Origin: PALSA-1444 sp964291045
GTDB taxonomy: Bacteria > Chlamydiota > Chlamydiia > Chlamydiales > Rhabdochlamydiaceae
DNA: 64,000 bases
Assembly: GCF_964291045.1 (NCBI RefSeq)
Contig: NZ_OZ197277.1
Coordinates: 992,001-1,056,000, forward strand
Direction of reading: 5' to 3'
Shown here: one piece after another, positions 18,601 to 27,334 of the stretch
Layout: each line of letters begins with the position of its first letter
Position numbering within the stretch: position 1 is the stretch's first letter
Notes under the pieces: generated by a model
Told to the model about the DNA's origin: nothing
Database searches by the model: none
What the model saw: only the letters and a program-made list of their open reading frames with translations
Made by a program: the position numbers and the translations under genes

Positions 18601-18871
18601 AAAGAGCCTCTTCTTTTGAGATCAGCTTAAAATGACTTCCTTTTCTTAATAAATACGGCTTATTTGAAACGTCTTTACACATTTCACTGATAATACCGTC
18701 ATAAATTTTCCCTTTAACTTTCAGCTCAAATATTTTCTGAATCTTTACAACCCCCTCTGGTGTTTCATCAGCAAAACCATAGAGCCGAGTTTTAGTAGTT
18801 AACGAATCAGAAGAAGGTAGCGATAGTTTAATCAGCCCTGCTTCAGTAAAGGATTTTGTATGAATATCCAT
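15602..18871 (-). CDS. TPR-CHAT protein 2 (class A)
   Basis: A 1089-aa paralogue of TPR-CHAT 1. The start is taken at ATG 18871, with TGAGG 6 bases upstream, rather than the upstream TTG that overlaps this site. Residues 1-90 repeat the class A N-terminal region (RLYGFADETPEG, ISKEEAL). About 14 TPRs of 40 residues span 91-650 (core AYGNLGNAYLGLGK..KAIDFYNKGLEIAL). The CHAT domain keeps the dyad, H944 in HIAGHG and C996 in FMSACHLGRG. The residue before the His-Gly is Gly, where the other three paralogues have Cys. It ends RQWGSLFLAGLMD. It is separated from TPR-CHAT 1 by the IS cluster, so the pair may have been neighbours before the insertions. Confidence 0.9.
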   Translation of the reverse strand: MDIHTKSFTEAGLIKLSLPSSDSLTTKTRLYGFADETPEGVVKIQKIFELKVKGKIYDGIISEMCKDVSNKPYLLRKGSHFKLISKEEALLLICGNWGDVYYELREYRKAISYYEKDLKTALELEDKGEEGRAYSNLGIAHHQLGEIRKAKDFHKKHLKVAQECQDKVGEDKAYGNLGNAYDSLGEICKAINYHEKALKSAQELQDKARENRAYDKLGIAYQKLGEIRKAIPYYEKALEIALELENKAGASRTYSNLGNAYYSLGDNHKAIGFYAKALGIALELPDRLKEGVAYGNLGNAYLGLGEIYKAIDFYNKGLEIARELEDEIREGIAYGNLGNVYLELGKPDQAINYQEKYLKIALKFSDRGREGVAYGNLGNAYLKLGKIYKAIDFYEKALEIALEPPDRVREGIAYGNLGNAYLGLGKTHKAIDFYNKGLEIALELQDKVGEGIAYDNLGNVHLRLGNIHKAIDYQDKHLKIALELSDRVREGIAYNNLGNAQWKLGETHKAINFHEKALKIALEWRNKVGEGGAYCNLGNAYQELGDIHKAIDYHQKYLGAAQELQDKVGQGSAYNNLGIAYYSLEEIHKAIANYVNALEIALELQDKIGEGIAYGNLGSAYYSLGEGGKAEEYFRKSVEIFTLLQHDAKRAEWQISIFEELSKPYIGLEWMLFQSKNAEALEISDTRRARALSSLLLQHLNFKENKDSHVRPLSIQNMYDLAEKFDTTFIIYSLNFLSKELNSIHVWIISSEKKPLQALSLPIPEDVFSRLDLIFKAFPYQIEKTRPRKGEKQPNQIFEERLSSWYELLMAPLEEHIPLPGSGKTLTFIPDGFLAHLPFGAFYNRKKDQYLIENYPISIAPSMQIVSLLDHLPKEFPTQALLMGNPTTSEQKYNNLEKSEVEVRNIIAPLMQNFDVKVLTQQEATVGNVFTHAPHSRVIHIAGHGVANQKPLDDPYSVFEGFLRLAPDQKHPAGDFHAKDVHLLGLKAELVFMSACHLGRGNLKKEGSVGPIWSFLGSGAKSTIASYWPLPEGDMTVKMVDTFYRSYLGINTPKLNKARSLQKAILTAMETERNKPRQWGSLFLAGLMD

Positions 18872-19105
18872 CTTGAACCTCAAATGATTTGATTGAAAAA
18901 GATTACTATGAAATGCATCATTCTATTTAATCAAGATTTTTTTGATCTTTGAAAAAGAGGAGATTTTTTTTAATATTTAATATAATGATTCAAAGCCATT
19001 TCTCCTTCTAGATGTAGGTTAGAGCAAAATTCATCTAAATCATGAATAGAAGACAGAATGTGGGATAAATGGATAAGAGGGTTTTAAAGCTCTTCATAAA
19101 AAAGG

Positions 19106-19125
19106 GCCTTCTCCTAAGAGAAGGC
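19106..19125 (-). terminator. Rho-independent terminator of pdhABC
   Basis: GCCTTCTC and GAGAAGGC form a perfect 8-bp stem with a 4-base loop, 22 bases after the pdhC stop. On the minus strand it is followed by CCCTTTTTTAT. Confidence 0.85.
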
Positions 19126-19147
19126 TTAAAAAGAAAAGAGACCTACC

Positions 19148-20452
19148 CTAGATTAAAAGAGAGGCAGGATTTTCGAGATACTTCTTTAATGTTTTCAAGA
19201 AAAGCGCAGCATCTACTCCGTCAATTACCCGGTGATCAGCGGAGAGTGTAAGCATCATCACTTTTCCAGGAACTACGAGCTGATTTTCTACAACAGCTTT
19301 ATCTAAGATACTACTGATCGCTAAAATAGCTGCTTGCGGAGGGTTAATGACAGCGATAAAGTCAGACACATCATACATCCCTAAATTTGAAAGAGTAAAC
19401 GAGCCGCCCATGTACTCTTCTCGTGAGAGTTTTCCTTCTTTAGCAAGAAGCGCAAGTCTTCTCAGCTCTTTTGAAAGCTCTCCAATATTTTTAAAATCTG
19501 CATGCCGAATAATGGGGGTGATGAGTCCATCTGGAATCGAAACAGCTACGGCTATATCAATTGTTTTAAAGCGGATGATTTTATTTTGCTCTGAGTCAAA
19601 TCCGCTATTAACTTTAGGATGCTCACGGAGCGTAAGAGCGGCTGATCTCATGATGAGATCATTGACAGAAACTTTGAGCCCTACAGCTTTTAGCTGCTCT
19701 TTAATGGCAAGGAGCTTTTCACACCGAATCTCGATAGAGACATAAAAATGGGGAATAAACGTTTTTGCAGCTTGTAGCCTTGAGGCAATCGTTTTTCGCA
19801 TGGGAGTAAGCCCTTCTTCCTCAAACGCCCCTGGAACTTCTTTGGGAGATTCATTGCGGCTAAAGGTGACAGGTAAATCAGGCTGTCCAAGCTCTAGATC
19901 CCGGCTTAAAATACGGTTCAAGGGACCTGATCCTTTAACGGTGCTTAAGTCAATCCCTTTACTTTTAGCTAACTTTTTTGCAAGAGGAGACGCTGCTAAA
20001 TGGGCACTTTGAGGTGCCTTATGGGAGTTAAATTGATAGTTTGTCAGCGGCTCTTCCGGTTTAAAAAGAGGCTGCGTAAGTCCTATTGAAGAAGAGACTG
20101 GGGTGGTTTTTTGCTCTTTAACAGGGTTTAATGTATCAGAAGATATCTCGCTTACGATCTTTTGTATTGTAGGAGAAATACCTGTAGGGATATACCCTTC
20201 AATGCTCTCTTCTTTTGTCTCTGTAAAAATAGCCACTGCTTGATTAACAAAGGCAGAAGATCCTTGAGGGATGAGAATTTGACGTAAGTACCCCTCATCA
20301 AGAGAAGAGTGTTCAACCGTTGCTTTATCTGTTGCGATTTCAAAGAGAGTGTCTCCTACCTGAGTAAAATCTCCTTCTTGTTTACACCATTTGACAATGA
20401 CTCCCTCTTCCATTGTGGGTGACAATTTTGGCATCGTTAAAGTAAATGGCAT
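19148..20452 (-). CDS. pdhC: Pyruvate dehydrogenase E2, dihydrolipoamide acetyltransferase
   Basis: Core of the PDH complex: it moves the acetyl group from lipoamide to CoA. The 434-aa protein has one N-terminal lipoyl domain with the lipoylated Lys at K43 (IATDKATV). A subunit-binding domain follows at about 150-190 (ASPLAKKLAKSKGIDLSTVK). The C-terminal catalytic domain has DHRVIDG (H407). It is the last gene of pdhA-pdhB-pdhC, 17 bases after pdhB, and is followed by a terminator. No E3 gene lies in the operon, so lipoamide dehydrogenase must be encoded elsewhere. Confidence 0.96.
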   Translation of the reverse strand: MPFTLTMPKLSPTMEEGVIVKWCKQEGDFTQVGDTLFEIATDKATVEHSSLDEGYLRQILIPQGSSAFVNQAVAIFTETKEESIEGYIPTGISPTIQKIVSEISSDTLNPVKEQKTTPVSSSIGLTQPLFKPEEPLTNYQFNSHKAPQSAHLAASPLAKKLAKSKGIDLSTVKGSGPLNRILSRDLELGQPDLPVTFSRNESPKEVPGAFEEEGLTPMRKTIASRLQAAKTFIPHFYVSIEIRCEKLLAIKEQLKAVGLKVSVNDLIMRSAALTLREHPKVNSGFDSEQNKIIRFKTIDIAVAVSIPDGLITPIIRHADFKNIGELSKELRRLALLAKEGKLSREEYMGGSFTLSNLGMYDVSDFIAVINPPQAAILAISSILDKAVVENQLVVPGKVMMLTLSADHRVIDGVDAALFLKTLKKYLENPASLLI

Positions 20453-20469
20453 AATATCCTCTAGTGATC

Positions 20470-21450
20470 TTAATGTAGGGTGTCTAAAACAGTTTGCATG
20501 ATGCGCTCAGCTGTTGGAATCGTCTCTTTTTCTAACACTTTAGAGTAAGGCATGGGCGTTTCTAATTGCGTTACACGGGCAACTGGGGCATCGAGAAAAT
20601 CAAAACACCGCTTTTGAATTTCAAAAGCCACCTCTGCACAAATACCTGCAAAGGAGTGCCCCTCTTCTACAATCACTGCATGGTGAGTCTTTTTTACAGA
20701 CTCTGTAATTGTAGCAATATCTAAAGGTTTTACACTTCTTAAATCAATGAGCTCAACGGAAATGCCTTTCGCTAAGAGAAGTTTTACCGCCTCTTTACAA
20801 AGAAGGGTCATTCTTCCGTGAGCAATTAAGGTGATATGCGTTCCTTCACTCACAATACGGGCTTTTCCAATCGGGACAAGGTACTCTTCTACAGGAATTT
20901 CCATCTTGTCATTATAAGAGAGCTCACTTTCTAAAAACAGGACAGGGTTGTTATTACGGATGGCTGACTTTAAAAGACCCTTGGCATCATACGGGTTACT
21001 CGGCGCTAAAATGATTAAGCCAGGGATATTTCCATATAGCGCCTCAACACAGTGCGAGTGTTGCGATGACACTTGAGCTGCAGCCCCGTTAGGGCCTCTA
21101 AACACAATGGGAACAGAAAACCTGTTTCCTGACATGTAATACATTTTGGCTGCATTAGAAATGATTTGATCTGCTGCCACAAAGGAGAAGTTAAAACTCA
21201 TGAATTCTACAATCGGGCGAAGACCTGTCATTGCAGCCCCAATAGCAAGCCCCGTAAACCCCTCTTCTGCAATCGGGGTATCAATGACTCTTTCAGATCC
21301 CCATTTACTTAAAAGCCCTTTGGTGACTTTATAAGCGCCGTTATATTCAGCAACTTCTTCTCCCATGATAAAGACCCTAGAGTCTCTTGTCATTTCTTCA
21401 TCAATGGCTTGTCTAAGAGCCTCTCTCATATCAATCAGTTGCATCTTCAT
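20470..21450 (-). CDS. pdhB: Pyruvate dehydrogenase E1 beta subunit
   Basis: A 326-aa subunit that forms the alpha2-beta2 thiamine-diphosphate enzyme decarboxylating pyruvate. It is recognised by MREALRQAIDEEM, VFIMGEEVAEYNGAYKVTKG, IAEEGFTGLAIGAAMTGLRP and FRGPNGAAAQVSSQHS, all characteristic of the family. Length is normal (about 325). It overlaps the end of pdhA by ATGA, indicating translational coupling. Confidence 0.96.
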   Translation of the reverse strand: MKMQLIDMREALRQAIDEEMTRDSRVFIMGEEVAEYNGAYKVTKGLLSKWGSERVIDTPIAEEGFTGLAIGAAMTGLRPIVEFMSFNFSFVAADQIISNAAKMYYMSGNRFSVPIVFRGPNGAAAQVSSQHSHCVEALYGNIPGLIILAPSNPYDAKGLLKSAIRNNNPVLFLESELSYNDKMEIPVEEYLVPIGKARIVSEGTHITLIAHGRMTLLCKEAVKLLLAKGISVELIDLRSVKPLDIATITESVKKTHHAVIVEEGHSFAGICAEVAFEIQKRCFDFLDAPVARVTQLETPMPYSKVLEKETIPTAERIMQTVLDTLH

Positions 21451-22463
21451 AAGGAAAAAACATCCTCTCCTAAAACAATAGGGCTTGGCCAGGGGCTCTC
21501 TTCAGCAAATTCTAAAGCGTCCATGACAATCTTTTTCTGCTCTTGATCTAGCTGTTTAAATGCATCTTCTGTCAAGATGTGAGAATCGATGAGTTTTTTA
21601 GAAAAAAGGTGAAGAGGATCGCGTTGCATGCAGTTTGTTAACATTTCTTTAGAGCGGTAAAGCCCTGGATCTGAAATGGAGTGCCCTTTAAATCTTTCGG
21701 TCACAGCTTCTACTAAAACAGGTTTAGAGGTGGATTTAACTTCTTCAAAAATCGCTGAAAATCCTGCATAGCAGTTAAAAAAATCCATTCCATCTAATGT
21801 GTAAGACTTCATATTGTAAGAAATGGCCTGCTTTTCTCCGATGGGAGAAGAAGCAATAGCTCTAGAAACAGCTGTTCCCATGCCCCACTGATTGTTTTCA
21901 ATCACATAGATGCAAGGAAGATTCCATAAAGAGGCGATATTTAACGCTTCATGAAACGACCCTTGAGCCACTGCCCCGTCTCCTAAAAAGCATATAGCCA
22001 CACCTTCTTTCTTTAAATACTTTAGGGAAAAAGCAGCGCCTGTTGCAATGGGAACCTGACCTGCTACAATCCCAAATCCTCCAAGAAGCTGGTCGGTATA
22101 AAGGTGCATAGAGCCCCCTCTCCCTTTTGCATTGCCTGTAGATTTTCCAAACAGCTCTGCCATGAGTTCTCGGGGCTTAGCTTTTAAAAGAAGCGCGAGG
22201 GCGTGACATCTGTAAGAGGTTGCCCACCACTGCTGATCTCCCATCACATGAACAGCAGCAGTTTGAATCGCCTCTTGTCCCATATAAGAGTGGAAGAATC
22301 CCCCAATTTTTCCTTGAAGATAGGCAGACTCTGCCCTTAGCTCAAAATGGCGAATGAGGAGCATATCTTGCAGCGCTTGAATGAGCTTTTTTGGGCCCAT
22401 GAGCTGCATGATCTCTTGATCTTGGCTATCAAAAAAATGGTATTTAATCGGTTGCTTTTCCAT
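21447..22463 (-). CDS. pdhA: Pyruvate dehydrogenase E1 alpha subunit
   Basis: A 338-aa subunit carrying the thiamine-diphosphate binding motif GDGAVAQGSFHEALN (161-175) through IENN (188-191). It also has FHSYMGQEAIQ and the region GRGGSMHLYT, where E1 phosphorylation loops occur in the family. First gene of the operon; pdhB overlaps by 4 bases. It lies 46 bases after a small lipoprotein gene on the same strand, which may be co-transcribed. The ribosome site is weak (AAGG about 13 bases upstream). Confidence 0.95.
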   Translation of the reverse strand: MEKQPIKYHFFDSQDQEIMQLMGPKKLIQALQDMLLIRHFELRAESAYLQGKIGGFFHSYMGQEAIQTAAVHVMGDQQWWATSYRCHALALLLKAKPRELMAELFGKSTGNAKGRGGSMHLYTDQLLGGFGIVAGQVPIATGAAFSLKYLKKEGVAICFLGDGAVAQGSFHEALNIASLWNLPCIYVIENNQWGMGTAVSRAIASSPIGEKQAISYNMKSYTLDGMDFFNCYAGFSAIFEEVKSTSKPVLVEAVTERFKGHSISDPGLYRSKEMLTNCMQRDPLHLFSKKLIDSHILTEDAFKQLDQEQKKIVMDALEFAEESPWPSPIVLGEDVFSL

Positions 22464-22508
22464 GACTGCTGTTTTTAACCTTAATAAATTTATCCCATCA
22501 TCTTTAGG

Positions 22509-22670
22509 TTAAAAGACGGCTGGAAAAGGGGCTGCTTGGTGAATCCCTGGCATCGCCTGACGATTATTGGTAATAGGAATCGTGGAGATATAGTCTTCTT
22601 CAGGGGAGATGCGGTAGCACCCTGTCATTAAAAAGCTGAGTAGAACAAAAGTGATTTTACTGAGCTTCAT
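22509..22670 (-). CDS. Small lipoprotein
   Basis: A 53-aa predicted lipoprotein: MKLSKITFVLLSFLMTGC is a basic start, hydrophobic core and lipobox LMTG-C with the lipidated Cys at 18. The remaining 35 residues (YRISPEEDYISTIPITNNRQ and a Pro-rich tail) show no motif. A longer in-frame extension to 22790 exists but would bury the signal and overlap ileS, so the internal start is preferred, though its ribosome site is poor (CAGG). It lies between ileS and pdhA on the same strand. Confidence 0.6.
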   Translation of the reverse strand: MKLSKITFVLLSFLMTGCYRISPEEDYISTIPITNNRQAMPGIHQAAPFPAVF

Positions 22671-22767
22671 CGCCTGACATCTTGCTATTTTTGATTCTCT
22701 ATTCGAGAGAGCATCATACCCCTTTTTAGAATTATTGCAAACAAGTCCCTTATGCATCTTTTGCCCC

Positions 22768-25700
22768 TTAAGAGATCTTTTTAAGATCAATGAGCACTGG
22801 GTATCCGTTGATATCTACCGTTTCTCCCTCACATGCTATAAATTCGACTTTTAAAGAGAGTGTTTCATGACATACATAGTCTTGATGTGCCTCAAACGCT
22901 TTTTGAATGAACGCATCACTTTGAATACGGACTTCAATACGGTCTGTGACGGCAAAATCTTTTTCTCTTCGAAGCGTGTTAATGCGGTTGATAAGCTCTC
23001 TTGCAGCTCCTTCTAAAATCAGATCTTCTGATAGCTCTGTATCTAAAGCAATGGTTAAATCCCCTTCTGTCAGCGCAATGACACCCGGTTTCACTTCTCT
23101 TTCAACAGCCACATCTTCTGGTGTTAACGTCATCACGGTATCTTGAACGGTGATCTCTATGGTATTTCCACTTAAAAGAGCTTTTAGCCTCTCAAGAGAG
23201 AGCTTTTGAATTTCTGCCTGCGCCCCGTTCATAAGAGGTCCCACTTTTTTCCCTAAAATACGGAAATTGGGTTTAGCTTTGAGCGTGACAAAAAGCCCCT
23301 CTTCTTCATGAAAACAAATATCTTTAACGTTAAGTTCATCTTGAATGAGTTCTTTTTGCTCTCTTAACGATTCTAAGATAGAAGCATTTGCGCAGATGAT
23401 ATGCGCTGCTCTTAACGGTTGCCGCACTTTAAGATGGTGCTCTTTTCTTAAACTATGTCCTAGGCTCACAACTTGTTGAACCCTCATCATCTCCTCTTCT
23501 AAATCTTTAAGTCTAAGATTTTGATTATATTCAGGGAACTTACATAAATGCACAGAAAGCGCATCTTCTTCTTTTTTGAGTCCTTGGTAGATCGATTCAC
23601 TGATAAAAGGAGCAAAAGGAGCTAGGATTTGAGAAAGCGTTAATAACACATGGTACAAGGTGCTAAACGCCTCTTCACGGTCTACTGTGGCCTCATCTTG
23701 CCAAAACCTCGATCTTGATCTCCTGATGTACCAATCGGTCAGTTTATCAATGAATTGGATGATGGGCTCAACAGCTTTTTGTAAAAGATACGCCTCCATG
23801 GATTCTGTGACAGACTGCGTTAACTGCTGAAGCTCTGATAAGATCCACTGATCAATATCTGCCTGAGGACGGAGATTAAACGCCTTGGGTGTGAAATTGT
23901 AGATATTTGCGTAAGTGGCTAAAAAGACATAGCAGTTCCAAAGCGGAATTAACACTTGTCTTACCATGAGCTCAACGCCTCTTGCCGAAAACCTTAAGTC
24001 ATCTGCTGTGACAGCTGGGCTACTGATTAAATAGAGACGAACAGCATCTGCTCCAAATTGATCAATAATAAGATTAGGCTCTGGGTAGTTTTTAAGCCGC
24101 TTAGACATTTTAGCCCCGTCTTCAGCTAAAATGATGCCGTTAACAATCACGTTTTTAAAAGCTGGCTCATCAAATAACGCGGTAGAAAGAACTGTTAACG
24201 TATAAAACCACCCTCTTGTTTGATCCAGACCCTCTCCAATAAAATCGGCTGGAAACGACTGCAAAGTGAGCTCTTTATTCTCAAACGGGTAGTGATTTTG
24301 CGCATACGGCATCGATCCTGATTCAAACCAGCAGTCAAACACTTCAGGAATCCGTCTAAAGGTTTTACCCCCTTGCTCAAAGTTAAGATCATCAATAAAG
24401 TGGCGGTGAAGATCAGGTATTTTTTGCTGCGTTTTCTCTTCTAACTCTTGAACACTTGAAATGACAATGATCTCGCCATCTTCACTTCTCCAAAGAGGAA
24501 TCGGGGTTCCCCAATACCGATTACGTGATATCGCCCAATCTCTTGCATTTTCTAACCACTTACCAAATCTTCCCTCTTGAATGTGACCTGGGACCCATTT
24601 AATTTTTGCATTGGCTTTTAAAAGTCTCTCTTTGAGTGTCTCAACAGCCACAAACCATGTTGTGACGGCTTTATAAAGAAGAGGGGTGTCAGATCTCCAG
24701 CAAAAAGGGTAGCGGTGACGGATCTGGGTATGTAAGAAAACTCTTCCTCGTTGCTTTAAAGACCGTATGATTTCTTTATCGGCATCTTTAACAAAGACGC
24801 CTTGATAATCTGGAACTTGAGAGGTAAATTTTCCATTTTGATCAATCGGGCAAACAGGATCAATCCCCTCTTTTTGGCAGATAAAAAAGTCTGACTCTCC
24901 AAAAGCTGGAGCCATATGCACAATACCTGTTCCATCTTCCATCGACACAAACTCATCGGTTAAGACCCGAAACGCGTGAGGATAGGACTCTTTAAAATAG
25001 GTAAACAGAGGTTCATAAGAGATATTTTTTAATTCTTTCCCTTTCATGACAGCGATCACTTCTACCTGTTTGAAATACGCACTAACTCTTGCCTCTGCTA
25101 AGATAAAAAGTTTTCCCGTTTCTAAATCTTTAATTTTTACATAAGGTTGCTCAGGATGAACAGCTACTGCTAAATTCGAGGGAAGTGTCCAAGGGGTGGT
25201 TGTCCAAATGAGTAAAGAGACATCAGGCGCATTTGTAAGAGGAAATGTAACAACAAGAGAGGGGTCATCGACATCTTTATAGTTGAGGTTCGCTTCAAAA
25301 TTGGATAAGGGGGTTCCTAGCTTTGCAGAAAAAGGCATCACTTTTAACCCTTCATACACAAGCCCTTTTTTATAAAGCTCACCAAACACCCACCATACCG
25401 ATTCCATGAAGGATTTATCCATCGTATGGTATGTAGAATCAAAATCAACCCACCGTCCCATCCGGTTAACCGTTGTTTTCCACTCTTTTGTATAACGAAG
25501 GACAATGCTTCTACACTCTTCATTGAACTGAGCAATTCCAAACTGCTCAATTTCAGGAGCGCCTGATAGATTATGGGCCTTTTCAATTTCATTTTCCACA
25601 GGAAGGCCGTGGCAATCCCATCCAAACCGGCGCCTTGCGTGATACCCTTTCATGGTCCAAAATCTTGGCACAACATCTTTAATGGTTCCAGCAAGGAGGT

Positions 25701-25869
25701 GTCCATAGTGAGGAAGTCCTGTTGCAAAAGGAGGGCCGTCATAAAAAGAGAAGAGAGGACCATTTTGAGTTTGATCGAGCGATTTTTGAAAAATTGCTTC
25801 TTTTTCCCAAAAATCTAAAATTTTGCGCTCTTTTTCTGAAAATGAATCCCGGCTACCTAATTCAAACAT
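22768..25869 (-). CDS. ileS: Isoleucyl-tRNA synthetase
   Basis: Charges tRNA-Ile with isoleucine. The 1033-aa class I synthetase has the HIGH-type signature PHYGH (H54-H57), WDCHGLPVE, an editing domain around 200-390, and KMSKR at 587-591 in DGAKMSKRLKNYP. An anticodon-binding domain follows (WYIRRSRSRFW). Length fits the longer, eukaryote-like IleRS type found in chlamydiae. The start at ATG 25869 (GGGGAG 6 bases upstream) is chosen because the frame stays open for 82 more codons upstream, but those lie antisense to the tmRNA gene. Confidence 0.95.
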   Translation of the reverse strand: MFELGSRDSFSEKERKILDFWEKEAIFQKSLDQTQNGPLFSFYDGPPFATGLPHYGHLLAGTIKDVVPRFWTMKGYHARRRFGWDCHGLPVENEIEKAHNLSGAPEIEQFGIAQFNEECRSIVLRYTKEWKTTVNRMGRWVDFDSTYHTMDKSFMESVWWVFGELYKKGLVYEGLKVMPFSAKLGTPLSNFEANLNYKDVDDPSLVVTFPLTNAPDVSLLIWTTTPWTLPSNLAVAVHPEQPYVKIKDLETGKLFILAEARVSAYFKQVEVIAVMKGKELKNISYEPLFTYFKESYPHAFRVLTDEFVSMEDGTGIVHMAPAFGESDFFICQKEGIDPVCPIDQNGKFTSQVPDYQGVFVKDADKEIIRSLKQRGRVFLHTQIRHRYPFCWRSDTPLLYKAVTTWFVAVETLKERLLKANAKIKWVPGHIQEGRFGKWLENARDWAISRNRYWGTPIPLWRSEDGEIIVISSVQELEEKTQQKIPDLHRHFIDDLNFEQGGKTFRRIPEVFDCWFESGSMPYAQNHYPFENKELTLQSFPADFIGEGLDQTRGWFYTLTVLSTALFDEPAFKNVIVNGIILAEDGAKMSKRLKNYPEPNLIIDQFGADAVRLYLISSPAVTADDLRFSARGVELMVRQVLIPLWNCYVFLATYANIYNFTPKAFNLRPQADIDQWILSELQQLTQSVTESMEAYLLQKAVEPIIQFIDKLTDWYIRRSRSRFWQDEATVDREEAFSTLYHVLLTLSQILAPFAPFISESIYQGLKKEEDALSVHLCKFPEYNQNLRLKDLEEEMMRVQQVVSLGHSLRKEHHLKVRQPLRAAHIICANASILESLREQKELIQDELNVKDICFHEEEGLFVTLKAKPNFRILGKKVGPLMNGAQAEIQKLSLERLKALLSGNTIEITVQDTVMTLTPEDVAVEREVKPGVIALTEGDLTIALDTELSEDLILEGAARELINRINTLRREKDFAVTDRIEVRIQSDAFIQKAFEAHQDYVCHETLSLKVEFIACEGETVDINGYPVLIDLKKIS

Positions 25870-25934
25870 AATCGCTCCCCTTACAAAGAGAAGCAATTGT
25901 ATCCTATTTTTCATTATGATACAATGAAGGTTAT

Positions 25935-26291
25935 GGGGGTGAAAGGCTTCGACTAGGAAGCTGAAGATTTGTGGCATGCGGAGGTTATCGATATCCTCCT
26001 TAATCCATCGGTAAAACAGTAACTGACGAACAAAACGTCTTTGAATTAGCAGCTTAACCGCTTCCTGATTCCGATAGTTCATTGCCTGGCCAAGAGCTTT
26101 GAGTCCTATCGTCATAAATCTTGGCGTGGCTTTTCTTGTTTACCCTTTGAGAAGAAACAGCCGAGATATTCAAAGGGAAAATGGTCAGATTTGGGGCGCC
26201 TTCCAGCACTGATCATTACATAGAAGGCGATAAGCATGTAGTCATAAGTGGGATGTTTGCTTAGCACGAGAGTTCGAATCTCTCCACCTCC
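25935..26291 (+). ncRNA. ssrA: tmRNA (trans-translation RNA)
   Basis: Rescues stalled ribosomes and tags the unfinished protein. The 5' end GGGGGTGAAAGGCTTCGACT is the conserved tmRNA start. The 3' end GTTCGAATC-TCTCCACCTCC is the T-arm and acceptor strand, pairing GGGGGTG with CACCTCC (one G-U). A reading frame ending in TDEQNVFELAA then TAA (26055-26057) supplies a degradation tag ending in the expected LAA. The resume codon is probably GTA at 26019, or close to it; I cannot fix it. The terminal CCA is not encoded. A strong terminator follows. Confidence 0.95.
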
Positions 26292-26300
26292 TAACTCTTA

Positions 26301-26331
26301 AAGGACCTAACAATTTAGGTCCTTTTTTTAT
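26301..26331. terminator. Terminator after tmRNA
   Basis: AAGGACCTAA and TTAGGTCCTT form a perfect 10-bp stem with a CAAT loop, followed by a T-run on the + strand. An A-run precedes it, so it may also serve cyoE, which ends 8 bases away on the other strand. Confidence 0.92.
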
Positions 26332-26338
26332 TCCCTTT

Positions 26339-27196
26339 TTAAAAGCTCCAGATAATAGCAAGTGTTAAGGCAAGTATTGTGATAAGAGACCACTGAAAAA
26401 TCTGTTTTGCCCAAGCCCCATTTTCATGTGTAAAAAATCCTTTTACGCTAAGTGTCATCCAAATGGTGTTAAATACCATCATAAGTGTTCCATATAACGC
26501 CCCTAAGTAGCCCCCTATATAAAGAAACATGGAGGCAACGGTAAACGCTATAATGTACCCTAATATGTACAGCTTCGTCTCTTTTAAAGAAGAAGCTACT
26601 GGAAGAACAGGAACATTTGCCTGTTGGTAATCTTTGAATCGGTAAAGGGTAATGGCAAAAAAATGGGGCATTTGCCAAAGAGCTACCATCACCCCAAGAA
26701 TCCACCCATCAACCCCTACATCTCCCCTAACAGCAGAATATCCTACAAGAACGGGCATGCTTCCAGCAAGGCTTCCCGCCTCTGTGGCATACCGGCTTCT
26801 TAGTTTTAAGGGGGTGTAGATCAAGGTGTAAACACAGAGTCCTATCCAAGCAAAAAGGAGCGTACTATGAGGAGTTGTCATAGCTAAGATAAAAGATCCT
26901 AAACCCCAAAGCATCAAAGCAAAAACTTGCGCCTCTTTAAGAGACACGGTTTTCTTCACAAGCGGACGAGAATTTGTTCTTTCCATTTTTTGATCAAGTG
27001 TCACATCCCAGATGTTATTGATCACACACGCTGAGCCTACGATGAAAAAAAGCCCCATTAACATTTTGGTTAAAAGAAGATAAGAAATATCTCCTCTTGC
27101 TGCGAGAAAAAACCCAGCAGTAGCTGTGATCAAATTCCCTATAATGATGCCAGGTTTCATCAGTTTGATGTACCCCTTCATCTTAAATCTATACAT
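26339..27196 (-). CDS. cyoE: Protoheme IX farnesyltransferase (heme O synthase)
   Basis: Adds a farnesyl group to protoheme to make heme O, the cofactor of the bo-type oxidase encoded at 33.9-37.6 kb. The 285-aa UbiA-family membrane protein has about 8-9 hydrophobic segments. The metal-prenyl-diphosphate binding motif is INNIWDVTLDQKMERTNSRP, with a second acidic loop (YRFKDYQQANVPVLP). It is separated from cyoABCD by the cysteine-rich lipoprotein and the LRR gene, whereas in E. coli it ends the operon. The ATG at 27196 could be shifted by 5 codons to MKGYIKL. Confidence 0.92.
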   Translation of the reverse strand: MYRFKMKGYIKLMKPGIIIGNLITATAGFFLAARGDISYLLLTKMLMGLFFIVGSACVINNIWDVTLDQKMERTNSRPLVKKTVSLKEAQVFALMLWGLGSFILAMTTPHSTLLFAWIGLCVYTLIYTPLKLRSRYATEAGSLAGSMPVLVGYSAVRGDVGVDGWILGVMVALWQMPHFFAITLYRFKDYQQANVPVLPVASSLKETKLYILGYIIAFTVASMFLYIGGYLGALYGTLMMVFNTIWMTLSVKGFFTHENGAWAKQIFQWSLITILALTLAIIWSF

Positions 27197-27334
27197 TGCT
27201 ACCGCCCTACTTTAATACACTCTCTTATCTCACTTCTTAAGCAAAAAGAGAGTATTAAGTAAAAACATATTTTTTTATTTATGAAAAATGAGAGGGTGTG
27301 TTACATCCAAAAAAAACTCTCCTTAAGGATAACG

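Noticed and set aside
17101..18630. Chain of + strand frames opposite the TPR region of TPR-CHAT 2.
   Set aside because: Each is set by the 120-bp TPR period and breaks at repeat boundaries. No start signals; antisense shadow.
25870..26115. N-terminal extension of ileS by 82 residues.
   Set aside because: It overlaps the tmRNA gene on the opposite strand. The internal ATG at 25869 has a good ribosome site and gives the normal IleRS start.
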